From the NCBI GenBank assembly GCA_937892695.1, contig CALBJK010000006.1, positions 1 to 15,517 of the forward strand: DNA of 15,517 bases, given 5' to 3'. The position numbers and the translations under genes are program-made. This document shows, piece after piece, positions 1 through 6,659 of this stretch. A model generated the notes under the pieces. The model worked only from the letters and a program-made list of their open reading frames with translations, ran no database searches and was not told the DNA's origin. The DNA is from an uncultured Prevotella sp. (lineage in GTDB: Bacteria; Bacteroidota; Bacteroidia; Bacteroidales; Bacteroidaceae). The number at the start of each line of letters is the position of its first letter. Within the stretch, counting starts at the first letter, position 1.

Positions 1-289
1 CGAGAGCCTCTTTCTCAAGCTTGTCTATCTGGTTGAATATGGCTTCACGCTCGTCTATAGGAGTTTCTTCGATTGAGGCTTTAAGCTCGGCTATCTTTGC
101 CTTTTGGTCTTTTGCTGACTCCTGTACGTATTTCTGTATCTCTTTAGTCTTTGCGCGAAGTTCGTCGTTGCTCAGTTTCTTTATTTCCGGGTATGCTGCC
201 TTTACTTTTTCTACAAGCGGCTGTATGAGTTTCATATCCCGTGTTGACTTATTGCCGAACAAGGACTGTAAGAATTTATTGAAATTCAT
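1..289 (-). CDS. secA: SecA preprotein translocase ATPase, N-terminal part (runs off left edge)
   Basis: SecA is the cytoplasmic ATPase that drives Sec-dependent export through SecYEG. The ATG at 287-289 on the minus strand opens a frame with no stop to the window edge, giving 96 residues beginning MNFNKFLQSLFGNKSTRDMK. The FGNKSTRDMK stretch, followed by a helical segment containing AAYPEIKKLSNDELRAKT, is the typical start of Bacteroidetes SecA. The lysine/glutamate-rich helix from about residue 50 matches the insertion these SecA proteins carry before the first nucleotide-binding domain. The Walker motifs lie outside the window. The upstream bases are A-rich with no Shine-Dalgarno sequence. 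The gene lies 141 bases downstream of the phosphatase-like gene on the same strand; I saw no convincing promoter between them, so co-transcription is possible. The identification rests on the N-terminus only but is strong. Confidence 0.9.
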   Translation of the reverse strand, partial: MNFNKFLQSLFGNKSTRDMKLIQPLVEKVKAAYPEIKKLSNDELRAKTKEIQKYVQESAKDQKAKIAELKASIEETPIDEREAIFNQIDKLEKEAL

Positions 290-430
290 TGTCTTATCTT
301 TTTATCTTTTATTCTGTTTGTATTCTTACCATCCCTTTTATAGAGGTGGTTTCGTTGTATGTGTAAAGCTTTGTTGCCGCCAGTATCGGTCGATGGGCTT
401 GTCGTAATGACAGAAATCCTCAATGACGAC
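290..430 (-). other. Intergenic gap upstream of secA
   Basis: This 141-base gap separates the end of the phosphatase-like gene from the secA start. I found no TAnnTTTG -7 box, no U-tailed hairpin and no credible small gene. The last 30 bases before secA are A-rich, as is usual for Bacteroidetes translation starts. The phosphatase frame stays open for about 30 codons after its stop, which is unremarkable for this length. Confidence 0.4.
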
Positions 431-1783
431 TTACTGTAACGGTGCGACAGAACATGCGTTGGGTGCTCTGATGCGAATGGCTTTGGCTATGGTCGGGGCG
501 ATGCGGTCGACGGTAACCGGTGTGGTAATGTGCTGAGGCTTTGTTCCTGCTCCATAAATAATGATAGGGAAAGGAACAAAGGCTGCGCGTGATATGTAGT
601 TTTCTTGATTGTCTTCGTTGAGAAGCTGCCATCCCGGCTGTACTTCAATTATAAGATCGCCGCTGACAGACGGGTTGTAAGGACTCACATTGACCGATCT
701 TACACCAGCCGACATTGTTAGAAGTTCTTTTGAACGCGATACTATGTCTTTGAAACTGACACGTTTCTGCTCGATAAGCTTGCGGTTGATGTAAAGCTGG
801 TTGTGATAGCATGTCTCGATGTACTGTCCTTGTCCGAAAATGGCCCCGAGATACATGTTGAGCAAGTTGGCTGTGCGGTTGATGTAGAATGTGCCTGTCG
901 GTATGCGGTAGCGTTTGTAATCAATGGGGCCTTCTTCAGTGTAGCCGGTACTTGTGAACACAAACAAGACCCGGTCTTTGCCTACTTTATCCTCAATGCT
1001 TTTTATTAGTCGGGCAAGGGTCTTGTCGAGTTTCATATACTCGATTTCCATGTCCGACTGCCAGTTGGCCTCGTCTTTTACCTTGGCAGACATTGTGATG
1101 GAAAGCATGTCGGTAACGTCGTCGCGTCCCATCGACAGTTCGTCTATGCATTCCATTGACAGTTTAGCCACTGCGTCGTTGTCAGCTTTGTATTTTTCGG
1201 TGCTGTTATAGGCTTTTATGAAGTTTTGGGCATCCTTAGAATAATAGGCTGAAGTTGTCCAGCGCTTATTCTTTTCGCTTACCCAGAACGCACCATCAGC
1301 TGCATGACCGGCAGACATGACTGCAGCATCCCTGTCGAGCGCGACACCATATATAATAGCCGAACCCTTGGTCGCCAATTTCAGTTCGTCGCTGATAGTG
1401 GATGTGGCAAGCTTCTGTGGAGACGAGCCGTATTGTTCGTCGTCAGTACAAGAAACCGGACGTAGAGTGGCGCGGTCGAGCCATTGTGTTCCTACGATGT
1501 TGTTATATTCTGGAGTTGTTCCGGTAGCTATTGAAGCTATGGCAGAGGCCCTGTCGACTGGCGAGAAAGGATAGCTTGCAGCATCGTAGACACAGCCTTG
1601 GGATAGAAGTTTCTTGAAGCCGTCGGTCGAATATAGAGGCGCAAAATGTTCTATGTAGTCGGTGCGTAGCTGGTCAATAGCGACATTGACGACCAGTCTA
1701 GGGGCTGGACGTAATGATTGAGCCTCGACTTCTGCTCGTGACAGAACAGCAAGTACTATAATTAAAGGCAGATACTTGTTCAT
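431..1783 (-). CDS. Secreted alkaline-phosphatase-superfamily protein, probably catalytically inactive
   Basis: This 450-residue protein has a signal peptide (about residues 1-21, ending VEAQ) and the fold signature of PafA-like nucleotide pyrophosphatase/alkaline phosphatases: the VAIDQLRTDYI strand with Asp37, the IATGTTPEYNNIVGTQWLD segment (85-103), and the DRDAAVMSAGHAADGAFW segment (150-167). The residues needed for catalysis are not there. The segment that should carry the Thr nucleophile in a TxPGH-like motif reads SPVDRASA (74-81). The STDxxGH-like metal motif is replaced by TMSAKVKDEA (230-239). The TADHG motif is replaced by TSTGY (277-281). The last metal-binding His is also not apparent. 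It is therefore likely a periplasmic or surface pseudo-enzyme, although I infer this from motif alignment by eye. Its start overlaps the stop of the DUF4105 gene by 4 bases (ATGA), indicating translational coupling. Length is slightly short for full PafA enzymes. Confidence 0.75.
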   Translation of the reverse strand: MNKYLPLIIVLAVLSRAEVEAQSLRPAPRLVVNVAIDQLRTDYIEHFAPLYSTDGFKKLLSQGCVYDAASYPFSPVDRASAIASIATGTTPEYNNIVGTQWLDRATLRPVSCTDDEQYGSSPQKLATSTISDELKLATKGSAIIYGVALDRDAAVMSAGHAADGAFWVSEKNKRWTTSAYYSKDAQNFIKAYNSTEKYKADNDAVAKLSMECIDELSMGRDDVTDMLSITMSAKVKDEANWQSDMEIEYMKLDKTLARLIKSIEDKVGKDRVLFVFTSTGYTEEGPIDYKRYRIPTGTFYINRTANLLNMYLGAIFGQGQYIETCYHNQLYINRKLIEQKRVSFKDIVSRSKELLTMSAGVRSVNVSPYNPSVSGDLIIEVQPGWQLLNEDNQENYISRAAFVPFPIIIYGAGTKPQHITTPVTVDRIAPTIAKAIRIRAPNACSVAPLQ

Positions 1784-3009
1784 TTCTTATTGCGCACCAA
1801 TTGAATTGTTTTTGATAGATATCTTAATAGCAAACATAATGCCACAATGTTCATTCCTTCAGCATAATCTTGGAAAAATCCGCAAATAAAGAATGCTATT
1901 ATGAGTAAAGTGTATGTCGGCACCCACCAGTACAGCTGTCGTCTACGGAGACGTTTTATAGTAGGATAGAGCAGAATCAGTGACAGCGGATTAAGCAGAA
2001 GTATCTGGAAGTTGAGTTTCACAGTCGGGTGGTAGGAGAAAACCATTGCTAAAAGTAGCAGACCACATATTCCTGTGACTGCCAATAAGATAGTGTCTAT
2101 TATCCAGTAGTTATTCTTCTTGAACCATTCCATAGCAGTAATGGCCACTACGATTGTTGCGAGCATTGCCGCACACTGTGTTGGGGTGAACGGAAACTCA
2201 CTCTCAACGGGATGTTCTACATGAGGTAAAATCCATGACGACCGTTTTACCAACTGACGTTTAGTCCCGTTTTTTTCAACGATTATGGCATTGTCAAAGG
2301 CTTGTCGTAAATTGTCTGGCAGAAACTGTTGCTGACGTGCGTCTGTAGGTCTGTCTGCTTGAACACCTAATAGCATGTCGTTGCCGAAACGCGCCCAAGG
2401 GTGCTGGCCATTGTGTGCGTGTATCATCTGTCTGTAAGACGGATGACTTTCGCTGCCGTTCATTTTCCCATAAACGACCTTTCCGTTTATACTGTTTACG
2501 AGAATGTCGCGTGCCCGGGTCGTGCAGTTGTCATAAAAATAATTGTAGCGGTAGACCTTGTTTTCGGGTTGCGCATTCACCGCTATTGCTTTTATTATCG
2601 CGCGTTTCTCGTCAGCTGTTAAGTTGAGGGTCTGCTGACGTACTCCGCAACCGAATGCCGAGTAATGTTCCTTGAAAGACATGAAGTCTTCTATATCCAT
2701 TTCATAGTCGGTCAGCCCGAAGACAAAACGTAGGATAAAGAACGGTTTCTCGAAAGAAAACATTCCGTAATTGACTGCTATGTCATAGCTCTCTCCTGGT
2801 GTTGATGCATGATTGTTTATTCTGATAGCCGTGTGTCCGTATAGACTATAAACGTTTTGCCTGGGGTCGCATGTGAGCAGACTTATCTCCACCGAATCTA
2901 CGTTCATGACGTCAGTTCCAGTGTAAGCTGTTTGTGCTGAAAGATTATTTGTTAATAACAAAAAAATAATCAGAACTGCATATCTTGAAAAGCTCTTAAA
3001 ACGTTTCAC
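1780..3009 (-). CDS. DUF4105 (Lnb N-terminal periplasmic domain) membrane protein
   Basis: This is a 409-residue protein with a signal peptide or anchor (residues 1-25, ending LSAQ), a periplasmic DUF4105 domain (about 40-260) and a C-terminal membrane region with about five hydrophobic segments between 274 and 400. The domain shows its hallmark motifs: the ISLLTCDPRQNVYSLYGHTA strand containing His59, and the YFYDNCTTRARD motif containing Cys162. Such a His/Cys pair suggests a papain-like or NlpC/P60-like hydrolase or transferase, but DUF4105 proteins lack a firmly assigned reaction, so no substrate is claimed. The start is a GTG at 3007-3009; no in-frame ATG lies close by, and the signal peptide supports this start. 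A -7-like box ends only 4 bases upstream of it. The downstream phosphatase-like gene overlaps by 4 bases, so the two are very probably made together in the same envelope compartment. Confidence 0.8.
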   Translation of the reverse strand: MKRFKSFSRYAVLIIFLLLTNNLSAQTAYTGTDVMNVDSVEISLLTCDPRQNVYSLYGHTAIRINNHASTPGESYDIAVNYGMFSFEKPFFILRFVFGLTDYEMDIEDFMSFKEHYSAFGCGVRQQTLNLTADEKRAIIKAIAVNAQPENKVYRYNYFYDNCTTRARDILVNSINGKVVYGKMNGSESHPSYRQMIHAHNGQHPWARFGNDMLLGVQADRPTDARQQQFLPDNLRQAFDNAIIVEKNGTKRQLVKRSSWILPHVEHPVESEFPFTPTQCAAMLATIVVAITAMEWFKKNNYWIIDTILLAVTGICGLLLLAMVFSYHPTVKLNFQILLLNPLSLILLYPTIKRLRRRQLYWWVPTYTLLIIAFFICGFFQDYAEGMNIVALCLLLRYLSKTIQLVRNKK

Positions 3010-3013
3010 GATG

Positions 3014-3021
3014 CAAAAATA
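3014..3021 (-). promoter_or_regulatory. Possible -7 promoter box for the DUF4105 gene
   Basis: On the minus strand this reads TATTTTTG, an exact match to the Bacteroidetes -7 consensus TAnnTTTG. It ends 4 bases before the GTG start, which would give a leaderless or nearly leaderless mRNA. I see no TTG-type -33 element at the usual distance, so this is tentative. Confidence 0.35.
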
Positions 3022-3065
3022 ACTTTAATTTCTCACTTCCGTGCCTTTCTTTCGTTTTTTTTCGA

Positions 3066-3073
3066 TAATTTTG
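3066..3073 (+). promoter_or_regulatory. -7 promoter box for the outer-membrane protein gene
   Basis: TAATTTTG matches the Bacteroidetes -7 consensus TAnnTTTG. The region where a -33 box should lie is T-rich but has no exact TTTG. Transcription from here would start near 3080 and give a leader of about 80 bases that includes the dyad at 3100-3129. It faces the oppositely oriented DUF4105 gene. Confidence 0.5.
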
Positions 3074-3099
3074 CAACCAATTATTCATTTGGATGTGAA

Positions 3100-3129
3100 A
3101 AAACAGATTGTCATGACATTTTCTGTTTT
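3100..3129 (+). repeat. Compound inverted repeat in the leader of the OMP gene
   Basis: AAAACAGA (3100-3107) and TCTGTTTT (3122-3129) are perfect 8-base inverted repeats. The loop between them contains a perfect 10-base palindrome, TGTCATGACA (3109-3118), whose centre is one base off the centre of the outer repeat. It lies between the predicted transcription start and the ATG at 3163, so it could be a leader hairpin or a protein-binding operator. No U-run follows directly, so it is not a terminator. Confidence 0.4.
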
Positions 3130-3162
3130 CTGCATTTAATATATTTAAGGAAACTATTTGGA

Positions 3163-4464
3163 ATGAAAAAGATACTTGTCGCTTCCTTTGTGAGCGTCCT
3201 TTCGTTGGCTTCATTTGCCCAAAGCGGAACAAATTCGCCCTACAGCCAGTATGGACTGGGAGTACTGAGCGACCAGACCAGCGGCTTCAACCGGGGCATG
3301 AACGGTCTGGGTGTAGCCTTCCACGAATCAAATCAAGTGAATTTTCTCAATCCTGCATCGTATGCTTATGTAGATTCTCTAAGTATGATTTTTGATGCCG
3401 GCATTTCCGGACAGATAACCAACTTTGAGGAAAAAGGAACGAAGATAAATGCTAACAATGCCAGTTTCGAATATGTGGTGGCATCGTTCCGGTTGGCAAA
3501 GCGTTTTGGTGTTAGCTTCGGTCTTCTTCCGTTTACGAATATTGGCTATTCTTATTCGAATAGTGCCAATATAGGAAGCGCGACAGGCGGTAGCGTGATT
3601 TCATACGTAAATACTTATTCGGGTACAGGCGGCTTACATCAAATTTATCTCGGCTTGGGTTGGAGTCCGTTCAAAGGCTTTTCTATAGGAGTCAACGGAT
3701 CATACCTTTGGGGCGACTATGAACGTTCTGTCATAAACAGCTATTCTGACAATTATGTAAATACGCTGTCGAAATATTATACTGCGTCGGTGAAAAATTA
3801 CAAGGTGGATTTCGGTATGCAGTATTCTGCCAAAATAGCCTCTAAAGATGAACTGACAATTGGTGCCACCTATTCGCTCGGCCATAATCTGAAGGCCGAC
3901 CCGGAGTGTCTTGTCATTTCCAAAAATCCACAGACTTCGGTGGCCGATTCGGCTGTTTTCAAAATCAGTAACGGTCTTGAACTTCCGGATATGTATGCTG
4001 TCGGACTGGCATATACTCATGGAACGAAATGGAAAGTGGGAGCTGACTATTCGTTGCAGACATGGAGCAAGATAAAGGCTCCGACTTACCAGATGGTGAA
4101 CAATACGCCTTCGTATTTCTTGGCCGGCAACATGTATAACGACAGACATAAGGTGACAGTCGGCGGTGAATTTTGTCCAGCTGCGACAGGCCGAAACTTC
4201 TTTGGAAGAATCAGATACAGAATAGGCGCTTCTTACGCAACGCCTTATTTGAAAATAAACGGCATTGACGGTCCTAAGGAGTATAGCGTCAGCGCAGGCT
4301 TCGGCGTACCTATTATGAATAGGATAAATAACCGGTCGATGCTGAATATTTCGGCACAGTGGGTGAGACAAGCCTCAAAACAGTTCATAACTGAAAATAC
4401 TTTTCGCATAAACATCGGCATAACTTTCAATGAGCGATGGTTCGCAAAATGGAAGGTTGAGTAA
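3163..4464 (+). CDS. Outer-membrane beta-barrel protein (FadL/OmpP1-like)
   Basis: This 433-residue protein has a clear signal peptide (residues 1-19/20, ending SFAQ) followed by alternating hydrophobic and polar strands rich in Gly, Tyr, Asn and Ser through to the C-terminus. The mature N-terminus NSPYSQYGLGVL and the NFLNPASYAY segment near residues 60-70 resemble the hatch region of FadL/TodX-type proteins, where an NPA motif is common. The final strand (about residues 410-426, FRINIGITFN) looks like a barrel-closing strand. It is most likely a 14-stranded outer-membrane channel, but the substrate cannot be read from the sequence. The ATG is preceded by an AAGGA-like stretch about 10 bases upstream. 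It abuts the lptC frame, so OMP and LptC are probably co-transcribed; membership in the outer-membrane assembly block is an inference from context. Confidence 0.75.
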   Translation: MKKILVASFVSVLSLASFAQSGTNSPYSQYGLGVLSDQTSGFNRGMNGLGVAFHESNQVNFLNPASYAYVDSLSMIFDAGISGQITNFEEKGTKINANNASFEYVVASFRLAKRFGVSFGLLPFTNIGYSYSNSANIGSATGGSVISYVNTYSGTGGLHQIYLGLGWSPFKGFSIGVNGSYLWGDYERSVINSYSDNYVNTLSKYYTASVKNYKVDFGMQYSAKIASKDELTIGATYSLGHNLKADPECLVISKNPQTSVADSAVFKISNGLELPDMYAVGLAYTHGTKWKVGADYSLQTWSKIKAPTYQMVNNTPSYFLAGNMYNDRHKVTVGGEFCPAATGRNFFGRIRYRIGASYATPYLKINGIDGPKEYSVSAGFGVPIMNRINNRSMLNISAQWVRQASKQFITENTFRINIGITFNERWFAKWKVE

Positions 4465-4500
4465 GTGTTATACTGCAAATTCTTGATTTTAAGAAAAAGT

Positions 4501-5151
4501 ATGGATGTCAGCCATTTGAGACAATTCTCCTTTTTGACATGTTTCGCGGTGCTGCTTTCGTGCGAAGGACAGAAAGAACACACAGCTCCTGCCGTACGCG
4601 ACCGTGACTCTGTCTCGACGATGGTGACGTATGGAGTAAATACGCTGATTTCTGATTCGGGAGTAATAAAATACAGGATAGTGACCGAGCGATGGGAGGT
4701 GAATCAGGTACGAAATCCTTCCAGATGGATTTTTGAGAAGGGATTGTTCTTTGAACAGTTCGACCAAAATTTTCATGTCCAATCTTACATTCAGTGTGAC
4801 ACCGGATACTATTTCGATCAGAAACGGTTGTGGGAGTTGCGCGGACGAGTTCGCATACTGACAAAAGACGGACTACGTTTCAGCAGTGAGCAGTTGTTTT
4901 GGGACGAAAGTCAGCATGAGCTTTATTCTTTTGTCCCTTCTGTGCTTGTGACACCAGAGCGCACATTGAGGGGGACATACTTCCGCAGTGATGAACGCAT
5001 GACTAAATATTACGTATCAAACAGCCGTGGCTCGTTCGTGAAGGGCGACTTCGACAGTGAGGACGATACAGCTTCGGCTTCTGCTGATACGGCAAAGGCT
5101 GCAGTCCGTCCTCAAGCTAAGCCCCAAGCTCGTACAAAACGAGATTCTTAG
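4501..5151 (+). CDS. lptC: LPS export lipoprotein LptC
   Basis: LptC is the periplasmic link of the LptB2FGC-A-DE bridge that carries LPS to the outer membrane. From the ATG at 4501 the protein has 216 residues, with a hydrophobic signal (9-19) and a lipobox LLSC with Cys21, so it is probably a lipoprotein rather than a single-span protein as in E. coli. The body (about 50-190) has the Bacteroidetes LptC pattern: GVIKYRIVTERWEV, GLFFEQFD, DTGYYFDQKRLWELRGRV, QLFWDESQHELYS and a closing MTKYYVSNSRGSF. These are repeated beta-strands of the OstA/LptC jelly roll. The tail after residue 190 is low-complexity, rich in Ala, Lys, Pro and Asp. A GTG at 4465 directly after the OMP stop would add 12 residues; I prefer 4501 because it gives a normal-length signal peptide. 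Confidence 0.85.
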   Translation: MDVSHLRQFSFLTCFAVLLSCEGQKEHTAPAVRDRDSVSTMVTYGVNTLISDSGVIKYRIVTERWEVNQVRNPSRWIFEKGLFFEQFDQNFHVQSYIQCDTGYYFDQKRLWELRGRVRILTKDGLRFSSEQLFWDESQHELYSFVPSVLVTPERTLRGTYFRSDERMTKYYVSNSRGSFVKGDFDSEDDTASASADTAKAAVRPQAKPQARTKRDS

Positions 5152-5207
5152 CTTTTAGCCGGGACTGTTATGGTTTATTAAAAGGTTAAAGTTAAAAATA
5201 AGATATT

Positions 5208-6476
5208 TTGGAAACATACATCCCTCTTATTTCCGGCATACTTGTAACGATGGCTTTGTCGGCATTCTTTTCCGGAATGGAAATAGCTTTCGTGTCGAGC
5301 AATCGAATGTTAGCCGAAATGGATAAAGGTAAAAACGGATTAGTTCAAAAGATTGTTTCTGTGTTTTATCGTCATCCGAATGGCTTTGTCAGCACGATGC
5401 TCGTAGGTAACAATATTGTGCTTGTCATGTACGGTATTCTCATTGCCAAACTAATAGACAATACTTTATTCTCGGGCATGGATGCCGCCTTTACAGTCAC
5501 TGCTGACACTATTATTTCGACAGTAATAATTCTGTTTACAGGCGAATTTCTGCCAAAGGTTCTGTTTAAAAACAATGCCAACAGACTGCTTAATGTACTG
5601 TCTGCTCCGGCTTTTCTCTTTTATGTAGTATTATGGCCGATAAGCCGTTTTTCTACGTTTTTGTCAAAAGTCCTGTTGCGTGTGGTAGGTATAAAGATGC
5701 AAAAAGAAACTGACGACGAAGGATTCTCCAAAGTTGATCTCGACTACCTTGTGCAATCGAGCATCGAAAATGCCGAAAGTGCCAACGACATTAAAGACGA
5801 AGTCAAGATATTTCAGAATGCATTGGAGTTTTCCGACACAAAGGTGCGGGATTGCATGGTTCCTCGGACCGAAATCAACGCTGTCGATATGAACAGTGAC
5901 GACATTGACGAACTTATGCATAAGTTTATAGAAAGCGGCAACTCAAAAATCATTGTCTATCGCGACGACATCGACCACATCGTAGGCTACATCCATAGCT
6001 CTGAAATGTTCCGTCATCCAGACAAATGGCAGGATTGTATCTGTTCTATGCCGTTTGTTCCTGAGACAATGACAGCCCAGAAGCTTATGAAAATCTTCCT
6101 GCAACAGAAAAAGAGCCTTGGTGTGGTGATAGATGAATTTGGTGGAACTAGCGGAATTGTTTCGTTGGAAGATATTGTCGAGGAAATATTCGGCGATATA
6201 GAAGACGAGCATGACAGCTCTAATTATGTCGCAAAGAAATTGGACAATGGCGAATATCTGCTTTCCGCCCGACTTGAGATTAGTAAAATCAATGAAATGT
6301 TCGGACTAGATCTTCCCGAAAGTGACGAATACATGACTATTGGCGGACTTATTCTTTACAAATATCAGAGTTTCCCTAAGCTGAACGAAATAATAACAGT
6401 CGGTCGATTCAAGTTCCGTATAGTCAAGAGTTCCATGACGAAAATAGAGATTGTAAAGCTAAAAGTTGTATCTTGA
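5208..6476 (+). CDS. CNNM/CBS/CorC-type membrane protein (HlyC/CorC family, GldE-like)
   Basis: This 422-residue inner-membrane protein has three recognisable parts. An N-terminal CNNM (DUF21) region of about residues 1-165 has four hydrophobic stretches and the characteristic FSGMEIAFVSSNR and GEFLPK motifs. A CBS pair follows, the first half beginning VRDCMVPRTEI (213-223) and the second containing VVIDEFGGTSGIVSLEDI (306-323). A C-terminal CorC/HlyC domain (about 345-422) ends the protein. Relatives are implicated in Mg2+/Co2+ efflux or resistance, and some Bacteroidetes members (GldE) associate with gliding or secretion; substrate is not assignable here. The start is TTG at 5208: an in-frame TAA at 5199-5201 leaves no upstream ATG, and the next ATG (5250) would cut into the first membrane segment. 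It lies 56 bases after lptC on the same strand. Confidence 0.85.
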   Translation: METYIPLISGILVTMALSAFFSGMEIAFVSSNRMLAEMDKGKNGLVQKIVSVFYRHPNGFVSTMLVGNNIVLVMYGILIAKLIDNTLFSGMDAAFTVTADTIISTVIILFTGEFLPKVLFKNNANRLLNVLSAPAFLFYVVLWPISRFSTFLSKVLLRVVGIKMQKETDDEGFSKVDLDYLVQSSIENAESANDIKDEVKIFQNALEFSDTKVRDCMVPRTEINAVDMNSDDIDELMHKFIESGNSKIIVYRDDIDHIVGYIHSSEMFRHPDKWQDCICSMPFVPETMTAQKLMKIFLQQKKSLGVVIDEFGGTSGIVSLEDIVEEIFGDIEDEHDSSNYVAKKLDNGEYLLSARLEISKINEMFGLDLPESDEYMTIGGLILYKYQSFPKLNEIITVGRFKFRIVKSSMTKIEIVKLKVVS

Positions 6477-6500
6477 ACCAATTTTTAAGGTAAACATTCA

Positions 6501-6528
6501 TTTGTTTGGGTAGAATTTAGTATTTTTG
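6501..6528 (+). promoter_or_regulatory. Bacteroidetes-type promoter for the PpiD-like gene
   Basis: TATTTTTG (6521-6528) matches the -7 consensus TAnnTTTG exactly. Two overlapping TTTG copies at 6501-6508 could serve as the -33 element, although the spacing is a few bases shorter than usual. Transcription would begin near 6534, giving a leader of about 125 bases before the ATG at 6660. Confidence 0.6.
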
Positions 6529-6533
6529 TACGC

Positions 6534-6659
6534 ATTTCGCGGAAAGGCGTTGTTGCGCACACCTGCTTGACGTAATGTCTTTATACTATGGAGGATGTGC
6601 TCCACCGTCTCTTTTTCGGTAAAAATAAAAACAAAACAAAATAAAACAAATTAAAAGTA
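6534..6659 (+). ncRNA. Structured 5' leader of the PpiD-like gene with a short upstream ORF
   Basis: The leader contains a perfect hairpin TGGAG-GATGTG-CTCCA (6589-6604). There is also an alternative long-range pairing between GCACACC (6557-6563) and GGATGTGC (6593-6600, one bulged A). The two share bases, so they are mutually exclusive. An ATG at 6575 starts a 15-codon ORF (MSLYYGGCAPPSLFR, stop at 6620-6622) that spans the hairpin. The last 38 bases are almost only A, with few T or C, a typical unstructured Bacteroidetes ribosome-landing region. A regulatory role is inference; no known RNA family was recognised. Confidence 0.35.

Noticed and set aside
338..430. In-frame continuation of about 30 codons after the stop of the phosphatase-like gene, ending KPPL
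   Set aside because: An open stretch of this length arises often by chance, the family normally ends near the PNACSVAPLQ residues, and no homology to known proteins was recognised.
3700..4371. Long open frame of 223 codons on the minus strand inside the OMP gene
   Set aside because: It is antisense to a well-supported beta-barrel protein, has no recognisable domain and no start signals, and its composition follows that of the opposite strand.
4465..4500. GTG start for lptC at 4465, giving 12 more residues
   Set aside because: The longer N-terminus would precede an otherwise normal lipoprotein signal and add an internal charged stretch; the ATG at 4501 is better placed. It remains possible.
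6534..6622. Signal recognition particle or other known small RNA in the PpiD leader
   Set aside because: GGAA-type stretches were noticed, but the conserved SRP core and pairing are not present; I treat the stretch as a gene leader.
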